A stretch of 16,502 nucleotides of DNA. Origin: an uncultured Actinomycetes bacterium (GTDB lineage: Bacteria; Actinomycetota; Thermoleophilia; Gaiellales; Gaiellaceae). This document shows positions 6,303-13,489 of the stretch, piece after piece. Each line of letters opens with the position of its first letter. Within the stretch, counting starts at the first letter, position 1. Made by a program: the position numbers and the translations under genes. The stretch covers positions 1 through 16,502 of the forward strand of contig CAIYXH010000107.1 of the NCBI GenBank assembly GCA_903930195.1, read 5' to 3'. The notes beneath the pieces are model-generated. The model searched no databases. It was not told the DNA's origin and was given only the letters and a program-made list of their open reading frames with translations.

Positions 6303-6308
6303 AGCCTA
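6303..6308 (-). promoter_or_regulatory. Candidate -10 box (TAGGCT) for the acyl-CoA dehydrogenase gene
   Basis: TAGGCT ends exactly 6 bases before the GTG at 6296 on the minus strand, consistent with leaderless transcription. The region between the two divergent genes is only 22 bases if the neighbour starts at 6319, so the promoters overlap or lie inside the neighbour. Confidence 0.4.
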
Positions 6309-6318
6309 GTCCTCACAA

Positions 6319-8160
6319 ATGCGCGCTACATTTTTTTGGGCTTTGACTGCCCGGAGGCCGACGACGGCCGCGCGTGTCCGCCGGCAGGGGGACGCGGCGC
6401 GGTCAGGAACCAAGCTCGTCGCCGTGGGCGGCGGCGCAGTCGCGATCGTGATGGTCGTCGGCCTCGTCTTCGCGGGCTCGTCCGGGACGCTTCCGGGCGG
6501 GACGACGATCGACGGCGTCGCGGTCGGAGGGATGACCAAGGCCGCCGCGGTCGCGCTGCTCGAGAGCCGCGCCGCCACGGTCGCGCGGACACCCGTCACC
6601 TTCACCGCCGGTGACCAGCGGTTCGCGATCAAGCCGGGCGAGCTCGGCGTCAGTGCCGATTGGGAGGCGGCGGTCGACACGGCCGCGCAGCGCGGCGACG
6701 GCATCAGCGTCCTCCGCGGCTTCCGGCGCCTCTACTTGAGCGCCACCGGGAACCACCTCGTCGCGCCGGTCGACTCCTACGACGCCGCCGTGAGCTACGA
6801 GGTCGGCGTGCTCGCCGCGACGGTCGACCAGCCCCACCACGAGGCGAAGCTCGTCCGTCGCGGCGCCTCGTTCGTCGCGGTGGCCGCCCAGGCCGGCCAG
6901 ACGCTCGACCGCACCGCCGCCGCGACCGTCGTCGTCGCCGCGCTCGGTGGGCTCTCCCGCGCGAACGTCGCGCTCCCCGTCCAGAGCGACGCGCCGACCG
7001 TGACCACCGCCGATCTCGCCGGCCAGGCCGCGCTCGCCCGGCGGATCGTCTCGGCACCGGTGACCCTGAAGCTCGGGACGACGCGCATCCAGGTCTCGCA
7101 GGCGCAGCTCGCGGCGATGCTCCGCCTGCCGTCGTCACCCAGCGGCACGCCGCTGATCGGCGGCACCGCAGCCGACACCTACTTCGCGAACCTCTCGCAC
7201 ACCGTGAACCAGGCGCCGAAGAGCGCCGGCTTCGCGGTCAGCGGGGCGCATGTTCGCCTCGTCCCGTCGGTTCCCGGGCGCACGCTCGACGTGCCCCGCA
7301 CCGCCGACAGCCTGCTCGCGGCGGCCGAGCGCACGCAGAACCGTGTCGCGACGCTCGCCGTCGGCACCGTCTCGGGCGGTCGGACGACCGCCCAGGCGAA
7401 GGCGATGGGCATCACGGGGCTCGTCTCGTCCTACGAGACGTTCTACGGGGGGATCGAGAACCGGATCCACAACGTCGAGCTTGTCGCGCGCCTGATCGAC
7501 AAGCACTACATCGCCCCGGGCGCCACATTCTCGTTCAACCAGGCGACCGGCGAGCGGAGCGTCGCGAAGGGCTTCGTCGAGGCGCCCGTGATCATCAACG
7601 GCGAGCTCGAGACCGGTCTCGGCGGCGGCGTCTGCCAGGTCTCGACGACCGTCTTCAACGCCGCCTTCGAGGGCGGCCTGCCGATCACCGACCGGACGAA
7701 CCACGCGCTCTACATCGACCACTACCCACTCGGCCGCGACGCGACGGTCGACTACCCCGACATCGACCTGAAGTTCGTGAACGACACGGGCCACTGGCTG
7801 CTTCTCCGCACGTTCGTCGGGCCGTCGTCGCTCGTCGTCTCGCTCTACGGCACGCCGCAGCACCGCAAGGTGGTGGCGCAGTCGACCCCGCTGCGCACGG
7901 TCTCGCCGATGCCGGTCAAGCACAAGACCGACCTCGGTCTGGCTCCGGGCGAGCAGGAGGTCGCGCAGTACGGCCAGCCCGCGACGACGACCTCGGTCGA
8001 GCGCGAGGTCTACGCGCCGAACGGGAAGCTGCTCTCCGACTCGACCTGGGTCTCGAACTACGAGGCACTGCCGCAGATCGTGCTCATCGGCCCGAAGAAG
8101 AAGCACACGCCAGCAAAGGCGAAGGGGAAGACAGCTACGACGACGACGTCGCCTGGCTGA
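6319..8160 (+). CDS. Membrane-anchored VanW-family protein with PG-binding-like and G5-like regions
   Basis: This 613-residue protein has one N-terminal transmembrane anchor (about 33-53, LVAVGGGAVAIVMVVGLVFAG) and a large outer part. Residues about 60-340 hold two repeats resembling the YoaR-type peptidoglycan-binding domain (each starting near GV.VGGM or APVTL.LG). The VanW domain covers about 372-500 (YETFYGGIENRIHNV, then GGGVCQVSTTVFN with Cys439). Residues 535-590 resemble a G5 domain, and the tail is Lys/Thr-rich. VanW proteins are linked to the cell wall, but their biochemistry is poorly known. The start is uncertain: ATG 6319 has no Shine-Dalgarno sequence, while a TTG at 6343 lies 10 bases after a TACATT box. 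The last 26 bases overlap the convergent thioesterase gene. Confidence 0.9.
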   Translation: MRATFFWALTARRPTTAARVRRQGDAARSGTKLVAVGGGAVAIVMVVGLVFAGSSGTLPGGTTIDGVAVGGMTKAAAVALLESRAATVARTPVTFTAGDQRFAIKPGELGVSADWEAAVDTAAQRGDGISVLRGFRRLYLSATGNHLVAPVDSYDAAVSYEVGVLAATVDQPHHEAKLVRRGASFVAVAAQAGQTLDRTAAATVVVAALGGLSRANVALPVQSDAPTVTTADLAGQAALARRIVSAPVTLKLGTTRIQVSQAQLAAMLRLPSSPSGTPLIGGTAADTYFANLSHTVNQAPKSAGFAVSGAHVRLVPSVPGRTLDVPRTADSLLAAAERTQNRVATLAVGTVSGGRTTAQAKAMGITGLVSSYETFYGGIENRIHNVELVARLIDKHYIAPGATFSFNQATGERSVAKGFVEAPVIINGELETGLGGGVCQVSTTVFNAAFEGGLPITDRTNHALYIDHYPLGRDATVDYPDIDLKFVNDTGHWLLLRTFVGPSSLVVSLYGTPQHRKVVAQSTPLRTVSPMPVKHKTDLGLAPGEQEVAQYGQPATTTSVEREVYAPNGKLLSDSTWVSNYEALPQIVLIGPKKKHTPAKAKGKTATTTTSPG

Positions 8161-8551
8161 TCGACTCGATCAGCCAGCTCGGCGTCCGGGTCGGGCGCAG
8201 CGTCGCCGCGTCGACCGTGCCGTGCTTCGTGTAGCCCTCGACGAGCAGCTCGCCGTCGCGCTCGACCGCGTACTCGAAGGTGAAGCGTGCACCGCGCGCG
8301 TCGACGCAGCGGGTGTGGACGAGGAGTCGGTCGTCGAAGACGGCGGGGCGGAGGTAGCGGGCGTTCGCCTCGAGCACGAGCGACTCGATCCCCTGCTCGC
8401 GCAGCCGCTGGTAGCCGCCCGCGAACGCCTCGAGGAAGCCGACGCGCGCGACCTCGAACCAGACGAGGTAGCCGGCGTGGTGTGCGATGCCCTGCGCGTC
8501 CGTCTCGGCGAAGCGCACCTGCACCTGGGCCGCATAGGGGAAGCCGTCCAC
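8135..8551 (-). CDS. Hotdog-fold acyl-CoA thioesterase (YbgC/FadM type)
   Basis: This 138-residue protein belongs to the 4-hydroxybenzoyl-CoA thioesterase-like hotdog family. The signature VRFAETDAQGIAHHAGYLVW contains catalytic Asp18, matching Asp18 of E. coli YbgC, followed by His. The helix and strands that follow (FEVARVGFLEAF, RYLRPAVFDDRL) are typical. It hydrolyses acyl-CoA thioesters; the chain preference is unknown, and a role in fatty-acid turnover beside the acyl-CoA dehydrogenase is possible but not shown. The start is a GTG with no clear Shine-Dalgarno sequence. It lies 25 bases downstream of dinB on the same strand. Its final codons overlap the end of the VanW gene on the other strand. 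Confidence 0.9.
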   Translation of the reverse strand: MDGFPYAAQVQVRFAETDAQGIAHHAGYLVWFEVARVGFLEAFAGGYQRLREQGIESLVLEANARYLRPAVFDDRLLVHTRCVDARGARFTFEYAVERDGELLVEGYTKHGTVDAATLRPTRTPSWLIESISQATSSS

Positions 8552-8576
8552 GACCGACGTTCTACTAGAGGCGTCG

Positions 8577-9632
8577 CTACACCGTGAGTTGGAGCTGCGC
8601 GTGCTCGGTCAGCCCCGAGACGCCGACGCCCACGAGCCGCAGTGGCCCGGGCCGGTCCTTCAGCGCCCGGTCGAGCAGGCTGCAGGCGAGCTCGCCGATC
8701 CGCTCGGCGTCGTCGATCCCGACCGGGAGGGACGTCGAGCGCGTACGGATCGAGAAGTCGGGATAGCGGAGCTTCGTCGTCACGGTGCGCGCCGTCTGCT
8801 CGCGCTCGCGTAGGAGCTCGGCGAGCCGGATGGCCATCTGCCGCAGCTCGTCGTGGAGGCGTTCGAGGTCGCCGACGTCACGGGCGAACGTCTCCTCCTG
8901 CGAGATCGAGATCCGCTCGGTCGAGACCTCGAGCGGTCGGGGGTCGACGCCGCGCGCGCGGTCGCGCAGCAGGGCGCCGACCTTCCCGGGCAGCAGGGCA
9001 CGGAGGGTCTGGTCGTCCAGGGCGGCGAGATCGCCGATCGTCTCGAGCCCGGCTGCCGTCAGCCGCTCCTCGGCACGCGGCCCGACGCCGGGCAGCACGC
9101 GCAGCGCGAACGGCGCGAGGAACGACGCCTCGCTCCCCGGCCGCACTGCCGTGAGGCCGCCGGGCTTGCGCCGGTCGGAGGCGATCTTCGCGACGACCTT
9201 GGAGCTGGCGACCCCGAGCGAGCACGAGAGCCGCGTGCGGGCGCGGATCACGGCGCGTACCGCGTCGGCGAGCGCACGGGCGTCGTCGAAGGCGGGGGCG
9301 ACCTGACCGAGATCGAGATAGCCCTCGTCGATCCCGGCCTGCTCCACGGTGGGCACGACCTCGCGCACCGTCGTCCAGACCTCGCGCGAGTACTCGCGGT
9401 AGAGCTGCATGCGGGGCCGGACGAACGTCACCTCCGGGCAGCGGCGGAGCGCCTCGGCGCACGACATCGCCGAGCGGATCCCGAACGTCCGCGCGACGTA
9501 GTTCGCGGTAGCGACCACCCCGCGGCCGTGCGGGTCGCCGCCGACGACGAGCGGGACACCGCGGAGCTCCGGCGTCTCGAGTTCCTCCACGGCGGCGAAG
9601 AACGCGTCGAGGTCGAGGTGCGCGACGATCAC
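8577..9632 (-). CDS. dinB: DNA polymerase IV (Y-family, translesion)
   Basis: The protein has 351 residues. The N-terminal motif HLDLDAFFAAVE supplies catalytic Asp7, with Phe12 as the predicted steric gate against ribonucleotides. The second catalytic motif is IDEGYLD with Asp102 and Glu103; it reads AGIDEGYLD where most family members have SIDEAYLD or SIDEAFLD. CSLGVASSKVVAKIASDRRKPGG is the conserved palm/thumb signature, followed by the little-finger region (SISQEETFARDV). The C-terminus ends AQLQLTV, resembling a beta-clamp-binding QLxLx motif. It synthesises past damaged bases with low fidelity. The start is GTG 9632, preceded 6 bases upstream by TACTGT with no Shine-Dalgarno sequence. 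No LexA-type operator was recognised. Confidence 0.95.
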   Translation of the reverse strand: MIVAHLDLDAFFAAVEELETPELRGVPLVVGGDPHGRGVVATANYVARTFGIRSAMSCAEALRRCPEVTFVRPRMQLYREYSREVWTTVREVVPTVEQAGIDEGYLDLGQVAPAFDDARALADAVRAVIRARTRLSCSLGVASSKVVAKIASDRRKPGGLTAVRPGSEASFLAPFALRVLPGVGPRAEERLTAAGLETIGDLAALDDQTLRALLPGKVGALLRDRARGVDPRPLEVSTERISISQEETFARDVGDLERLHDELRQMAIRLAELLREREQTARTVTTKLRYPDFSIRTRSTSLPVGIDDAERIGELACSLLDRALKDRPGPLRLVGVGVSGLTEHAQLQLTV

Positions 9633-9638
9633 ACACGA

Positions 9639-9644
9639 ACAGTA
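9639..9644 (-). promoter_or_regulatory. Candidate -10 box (TACTGT) for dinB
   Basis: TACTGT ends 6 bases before the GTG start on the minus strand. The same hexamer at the same distance precedes the secreted-protein gene starting at 13431. Leaderless transcription is inferred. Confidence 0.4.
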
Positions 9645-9657
9645 GTTCGCCTGCCGG

Positions 9658-10155
9658 TCAGCCGACCTCGGCGGCGATCCGGCCCGCGAGCGCGGCGGCC
9701 TGCTCCTCCGTGAGCCCGTCCTTCACACCCGGTGCGAGCGCCGTCTTGACGACGGGCGAGGGGCGCGTGGTCTGCACCGCTTCGAGGAAGCGGCGCGCCG
9801 CCTCGGCGACCTTCTCGGGCGAGGCGCCCTGCTGGGCGAGCTGCTCGACGAGACTCCCGAGGCCGACCTTCTCGGGCCCGGTCAGCGTCACCGTCAGCCC
9901 GGTGCGGGTCAGCTCGATCCGGCGTAGCCGGTCGTGGAAGATGCCGATCACGACCGAGCTGACGCCGAGGATGAGCAGCACGATCGCGAGCGTCACCGAA
10001 CGGCGCGACGGCACCGCGGTTCCGGGTGAGGGCAGCCAGACCCGCCAGACCGCGACCCAGACGAGCACCGCCCCGAGCGGCAGCAGCACGAGCGGCGCCG
10101 ACTGGACCCGTGCCCAGGCGGCGAGCTCGCGCACGACGGTCGGTACCCGCTGCAT
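9658..10155 (-). CDS. Two-helix membrane protein of unknown function
   Basis: The protein has 165 residues from an ATG at 10155, chosen because GAAGG lies 8 bases upstream; an in-frame ATG at 10176 would add seven residues. Two transmembrane helices are clear, about 19-40 and 54-73, separated by a short Arg-containing loop, so this is a small membrane-anchored protein. The C-terminal part is soluble and begins RIELTRTGLTVTLTGPEKVG. Later it has helices rich in Ala and Glu (SPEKVAEAARRFLEAV, TEEQAAALAGRIAAEV). I do not recognise the family. It ends 25 bases before dinB and could be co-transcribed with it. Confidence 0.75.
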   Translation of the reverse strand: MQRVPTVVRELAAWARVQSAPLVLLPLGAVLVWVAVWRVWLPSPGTAVPSRRSVTLAIVLLILGVSSVVIGIFHDRLRRIELTRTGLTVTLTGPEKVGLGSLVEQLAQQGASPEKVAEAARRFLEAVQTTRPSPVVKTALAPGVKDGLTEEQAAALAGRIAAEVG

Positions 10156-10222
10156 CCGGGTGACCTTCGTAGCCATGGCGGGAGCGGACAATGCCCCGAT
10201 CTGGCCTCTTCGTCTACGTAGA

Positions 10223-10228
10223 TACGCT
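10223..10228 (+). promoter_or_regulatory. Candidate -10 box (TACGCT) for the basic coiled-coil gene
   Basis: TACGCT is the same hexamer as the one upstream of ftsH at 15675-15680. Transcription from here would give a leader of about 20 bases containing the Shine-Dalgarno sequence. No -35 hexamer is visible. Confidence 0.3.
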
Positions 10229-10254
10229 GTGTCCCCTCCCGGGAAAGGACAGCG

Positions 10255-10536
10255 ATGGTGAAGAAGATGGTCATCTCCCAGCTCCAGTCGGTCGGCGAAG
10301 GCGCGCTCTCGAAGGTCGCCCAGAGCAGCGCGACCAAGACTGCGCTTCAGGGCGCGCTGCAGCTCAAGGACAAGGGCGAGAAGATCTTCCACGTGCTCGA
10401 GTCGGTCGAGCACCGGCTCTCGGCGATCGAGAATCGGCTCGACAAGCTCGAGCAGACGAAGAAGCCCGCCCCGCGGCGCGCGGCAGCGAAGACGACGACG
10501 GCGGCGAAGCCCGCCGCCCGCAAGAAGACCGCCTAG
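10255..10536 (+). CDS. Small coiled-coil protein with basic Lys/Ala/Pro tail
   Basis: The protein has 93 residues. AAAGGA (10244-10249) lies 5 bases before the ATG, a good ribosome binding site. Residues about 5-68 look helical, with a coiled coil near VESVEHRLSAIENRLDKLEQ, which has clear heptads. Residues 69-93 are a Lys/Arg/Ala/Pro/Thr tail (KPAPRRAAAKTTT, then AAKPAARKKTA) resembling the tails of histone H1-like and HU-tail proteins in actinobacteria. Nucleic-acid or nucleoid association is a reasonable inference, not shown. The stop TAG shares a CTAG tetranucleotide with the TAG stop of the opposite-strand lipid-kinase gene. The family is not recognised by name. Confidence 0.75.
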   Translation: MVKKMVISQLQSVGEGALSKVAQSSATKTALQGALQLKDKGEKIFHVLESVEHRLSAIENRLDKLEQTKKPAPRRAAAKTTTAAKPAARKKTA

Positions 10537-11456
10537 GTCTTCGGCACCCGGATGCGCAACGCGCCCGGGACGACCGTGAAGCGCGCGGGCGTCGTGCCCG
10601 GCTGCTCGCCGTCGATCACGATCGGCAGCGGGGTGCCTGCCTCGATCGAGACCGTGCGCGCCCGCACCACGTCGATGCGCGGATGGCGCACGTGCGTCCC
10701 GCGGTAGATCTTCGGGAACGTCAGCAGGAAGTCGAGCTTCGTCACGTCGCCGATCACGACCAGGTCGAAGACACCGTCGTCGGGCTTCGCGTCGGGTGCC
10801 ATCAGCATCCCGCCGGCGGTGTTGTCGCCGTTCATCGCGAGTACTTCGAGCATCGTCCCGACGCGGCGCTCGCCGTCGACCTCGACGACCATCGGCCCGC
10901 TCTTCCAGCGGATGAAGGTCGCAACGGTGGCGATCAAGAACGAGATCCGACCGCCGAGCGCCTTCGACGAGGTGTTCGCCCGACGCGCGATGGCTCCGCT
11001 GATGCCGGCGCCGGCGAAGTTGACGAACCAGCGCTCGCCGGGCTCGCCGTCGGGCTGCACGAACGTCGCGTGCCCTGCGTCGACGGTGCGCGTCGTGCCG
11101 TCGACGATCGCCTCGAGCGCCTTCGCCGGGTCGCGTGGGATGCGCAGGCTGCGCGCCACGTCGCGGCCGGTGCCCTGCGGCACGAAGGCGAGCTCGACGG
11201 TCCCACCCTTTCCGGCAGCGAGGACGCCGCTCACGACCTCGTTCGCCGAGCCGTCACCGCCGACGACGACCAACAGGTCAGCGCCGGCCTCGATCGCCTC
11301 GACGGCCAGCTCGCCGAGATGCTCGGGACGCTCCGAGAAGCGCACGTCGCCCTCGAGGCCGAGCTCCGTGGCGCGTGCCTGCAGCTTCGGCCACGCGGCG
11401 GCGGTCGAGCCGTTCGCGCTCGCCGGGTTGACGAGGAAGACGAGCCGGCTGCTCAG
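10533..11456 (-). CDS. Diacylglycerol kinase-family lipid kinase (start uncertain, apparent CTG)
   Basis: This is a DAGK-catalytic-domain protein, 307 residues if read from a CTG at 11456. The N-terminal strand RLVFLVNPASANG is the family's first motif, and LLVVVGGDGSANEVV (62-75) is the nucleotide-binding GGDG motif. FVPQGTGRDVARSL, FVNFAGAGISGAI and GDNTAGGMLMAPDAKPDDG follow. These kinases transfer the ATP gamma-phosphate to lipids such as diacylglycerol at the membrane. The first ATG, GTG or TTG in frame is the GTG at 11345, which would delete the first motif. The reading frame upstream of it is open and homologous, with a TGA only upstream of 11500. The CTG lies 10 bases after the deoD stop, so translation is probably coupled. 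The start position is inference. Confidence 0.85.
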   Translation of the reverse strand: MSSRLVFLVNPASANGSTAAAWPKLQARATELGLEGDVRFSERPEHLGELAVEAIEAGADLLVVVGGDGSANEVVSGVLAAGKGGTVELAFVPQGTGRDVARSLRIPRDPAKALEAIVDGTTRTVDAGHATFVQPDGEPGERWFVNFAGAGISGAIARRANTSSKALGGRISFLIATVATFIRWKSGPMVVEVDGERRVGTMLEVLAMNGDNTAGGMLMAPDAKPDDGVFDLVVIGDVTKLDFLLTFPKIYRGTHVRHPRIDVVRARTVSIEAGTPLPIVIDGEQPGTTPARFTVVPGALRIRVPKT

Positions 11457-11466
11457 GACAGCCGGC

Positions 11467-12177
11467 TCAGTCCGCGATCGCGACGTCGAGCGAAAGGATG
11501 GTCATCCGGTCGACTGAGGCACGCAGCTCCTCGTCGGTGATCCGGGTGAAGACGCCTTCGACGACGATGTCGCTGACCGTCAGGAAGCAGCCCGACTCGA
11601 CACCCCGGATCGCGGCGACCGTGAACAGCGCAGCGGCCTCCATCTCGACGGCGAGGACGCCGCGGGACGACCAGCGCTCGTACTGCCCGCCGTCCGGGTT
11701 GTAGAAGAGGTCGCTCGAGACGATCGGGCCGACGTGCAGGCTCTGGCTCGAGTGCTTGGCGACGTGGACGGCCTCGTGGATGATGCTCCAGGACGCGGTG
11801 GGGCAGTGCGGCTCGCCGCCGACGAGATGCGACGCGGTCGCGTCGGCCGGAACCGCGCTGAGGGCGACGATCAGGTCGCCGAGCGCGTGGCTCGGCTGGA
11901 GGCCGCCGCAGGTGCCGACCCGGATCAGCTTCTTGCAGCCGAGCTGGATCAGCTCCTCGAAGACGATGGTCGCGCCGGGGCAGCCCATGCCGGTGCCCTG
12001 CACCGAGACGGGCTTGCCCTTGTAGGTGCCCGTGTAGCCGAGAAGGCCGCGCTCGCCGTTGCGCTGGACGGGGCTGTCGAGATAGGTCTCGGCGATGTAC
12101 TTGGCCCGCAGGGGATCACCCGGCAGGAGGACGGCCTCGGCGTAGTCGCCGGGCTCGGCGCGGACATGAATGGGCAT
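11467..12177 (-). CDS. deoD: Purine-nucleoside phosphorylase, DeoD type
   Basis: The protein has 236 residues from the ATG at 12177, close to the 239 of E. coli DeoD. It begins MPIHVRAEPGDYAEAVLLPG. Key positions match E. coli DeoD: Gly20 and Arg24 (phosphate), Arg87 in RVGTCGG with Thr at position 90 instead of Ser, Met179 and Glu180 in VEMEAAAL (ribose), and Ser202-Asp203 in TVSD (base catalysis). Asp203 argues for purine rather than uridine phosphorylase. It cleaves purine (deoxy)nucleosides with phosphate to free base and (deoxy)ribose-1-phosphate, feeding salvage together with Hpt (15064). A longer reading to 12210 adds MHPRIAVESRA and is unlikely. TAGAGT lies 8 bases upstream. Confidence 0.94.
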   Translation of the reverse strand: MPIHVRAEPGDYAEAVLLPGDPLRAKYIAETYLDSPVQRNGERGLLGYTGTYKGKPVSVQGTGMGCPGATIVFEELIQLGCKKLIRVGTCGGLQPSHALGDLIVALSAVPADATASHLVGGEPHCPTASWSIIHEAVHVAKHSSQSLHVGPIVSSDLFYNPDGGQYERWSSRGVLAVEMEAAALFTVAAIRGVESGCFLTVSDIVVEGVFTRITDEELRASVDRMTILSLDVAIAD

Positions 12178-12185
12178 GGCGCGTG

Positions 12186-12191
12186 ACTCTA
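12186..12191 (-). promoter_or_regulatory. Candidate -10 box (TAGAGT) for deoD
   Basis: TAGAGT ends 8 bases before the ATG at 12177 on the minus strand, and no Shine-Dalgarno sequence is present. It would also drive the lipid-kinase gene downstream. Confidence 0.35.
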
Positions 12192-12215
12192 CCGCGATGC
12201 GAGGATGCACCCACT

Positions 12216-13001
12216 GTGGTGCATGTTCTCGTCGAGCCGACCCGCGAGCAGATCCTGGCCTTCTGTGCCGAGGAGCCGATCGAGCGCGTCTTCCTCGAGG
12301 ACGTCGCCCGCCGTGGCTTCGCCCGCTTCGTCGCGCTCGTCGATCCTGACGGCCGGCTCGACGCGCTCGCCCATGTCGGGACGAACTTCGTCCCCTCGGG
12401 GCGCGGCTGCCAGCTCTTCTCGGAGCTCCTCGCGCGCAGCGGCTCGCGGATGGTCATCGGCGACGAGCAGGCGGTCACCGACCTCTGGAGCCAGGCGGGC
12501 GCGCTCCTCGCGCGGCCGCGTGAGGACCGGCCCGGTCAGCCCGTCTACTCGATCTTCGAGCCGCCGGCGCCGGGCGAGACGGGCCTGCGCCCCGCGACGC
12601 TCGACGATCTCGACGACCTCGTCCCGCGCTGCGCCCGCGCGCACGAGGAGGAGCTCGGCGTCGACCCGCTTCGCCGCGACGTCGACGGCTTCCGCTGGCG
12701 GACGCGCGCGCAGATCGAGGACGGCCGTTCCTGGCTCTGGATCGAGGACGGCGTCATCCGCTTCAAGGCGGAGGCCTCCGCCTGGACGCCGCATGCGATC
12801 CAGATCCAGCAGGTCTGGGTCGATCCCGAGGTGCGCGGCCAGGGCTTCGGCGCGCGGGGCCTCCGCGACCTTTGCCGGCTGCTCCTCGACGAGGTGCCGG
12901 CCGTCACGCTCTTCGTCCGCACCGACAACCCGCCGGCGATCGCGCTCTACGAGAGCGTCGGGATGCTGCGCACAGGCACGTACCGGTCGCTGCTCTTCTA
13001 G
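12216..13001 (+). CDS. Two-domain GNAT N-acetyltransferase with N-terminal DUF4081
   Basis: The protein has 261 residues from the GTG at 12216; a GTG at 12183 (272 residues) and the adjacent GTG at 12219 are alternatives. GAGG lies 11 bases upstream of 12216. The N-terminal half (VLVEPTREQILAFC, then THVGTNFVPSG-like ALAHVGTNFVPSG) matches DUF4081. The C-terminal half is a GNAT domain, with VRGQGFGARGL at about 206-216 for acetyl-CoA pyrophosphate binding. IRFKAEASAWTPHAIQIQQV is typical of the actinobacterial DUF4081 family that includes Rv2867c. It likely transfers acetyl groups from acetyl-CoA; the acceptor is unknown. It is divergent from deoD. Confidence 0.9.
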   Translation: MVHVLVEPTREQILAFCAEEPIERVFLEDVARRGFARFVALVDPDGRLDALAHVGTNFVPSGRGCQLFSELLARSGSRMVIGDEQAVTDLWSQAGALLARPREDRPGQPVYSIFEPPAPGETGLRPATLDDLDDLVPRCARAHEEELGVDPLRRDVDGFRWRTRAQIEDGRSWLWIEDGVIRFKAEASAWTPHAIQIQQVWVDPEVRGQGFGARGLRDLCRLLLDEVPAVTLFVRTDNPPAIALYESVGMLRTGTYRSLLF

Positions 13002-13014
13002 CCGAGGTGCGCGG

Positions 13015-13431
13015 CTACTTGATGAGGTACGTGAAGGGCGCGAGCTTGGTGCCCACGGCGCCCTTCGGCGTGAAGGTCACGGTGTCGCCGACCTTCAGTC
13101 CGTTCATATCGACGTAGAGCAGGTCGCCCGGCGCCGTGACGGGCCGGAAGAGGACGTGCTCCTTGCCGTTCTTGATCAGGATCGCCCCGACGCCGCGCTC
13201 GGTCTTCTGGGTCATCACGGCCCAGGCGGTCGAGAGCTTGATCGCGTCGGTCGCGCTGATGTCGAGCGTGGCCATCGACTTGCAGCCCCGCATCGTGAAG
13301 TGGAACGCGCCCGGGAACGCCTTCGAAGCGGTCGTCGAGACGGTGCAGTTCGAGGCCGGCAGGGACGCGGAGCCCGCAGCCGTCGCGGTAGCGAGGGCGG
13401 CGACGAGAGAGACGATCAGCGCGATCCGCAT
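13015..13431 (-). CDS. Small secreted protein of unknown function
   Basis: The protein has 138 residues from the ATG at 13431. A signal peptide is clear at 1-25 (MRIALIVSLVAALATATAAG), giving a mature protein of about 113 residues with two cysteines (about 29 and 50), which could form a disulfide. The mature part contains ALTERNATING strand-like segments (TLDISATDAIKLS, GVGAILIKNGKEHVLF, GDTVTFTPKG) and is probably an all-beta extracellular domain. I do not recognise a family. A GTG at 13449 would add six residues before the signal peptide and is less likely. A TTGCTT-N17-TACTGT promoter candidate ends 6 bases before the start. Confidence 0.8.
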   Translation of the reverse strand: MRIALIVSLVAALATATAAGSASLPASNCTVSTTASKAFPGAFHFTMRGCKSMATLDISATDAIKLSTAWAVMTQKTERGVGAILIKNGKEHVLFRPVTAPGDLLYVDMNGLKVGDTVTFTPKGAVGTKLAPFTYLIK

Positions 13432-13437
13432 AGAACG

Positions 13438-13466
13438 ACAGTAGAGCACGGCCGGGGCTCAAGCAA
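13438..13466 (-). promoter_or_regulatory. Candidate promoter (TTGCTT-N17-TACTGT) for the small secreted protein
   Basis: On the minus strand TTGCTT (13466-13461) and TACTGT (13443-13438) are separated by exactly 17 bases. The -10 ends 6 bases before the ATG, so the transcript is predicted to be leaderless. This is the best two-part promoter of the leaderless set. Confidence 0.45.
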
Positions 13467-13477
13467 GAGCCCGCGCC

Positions 13478-13483
13478 TATCCT
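13478..13483 (+). promoter_or_regulatory. Candidate -10 box (TATCCT) for the histidine-phosphatase operon
   Basis: TATCCT ends 6 bases before the ATG at 13490, with no Shine-Dalgarno sequence. It lies back-to-back with the minus-strand promoter at 13438-13466 in a 58-base divergent region. Confidence 0.4.
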
Positions 13484-13489
13484 CCGGGG

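Noticed and set aside
6660..8234. A 524-residue plus-strand frame overlapping the VanW gene
   Set aside because: It is an Arg-rich shifted reading of the VanW coding region, with no motifs; the VanW frame has conserved domains throughout.
9658..10413. A 251-residue start for the membrane protein
   Set aside because: The extra N-terminus is antisense to the coiled-coil gene at 10255, which has its own good ribosome binding site. The region before the ATG at 10176 has no membrane-protein character.
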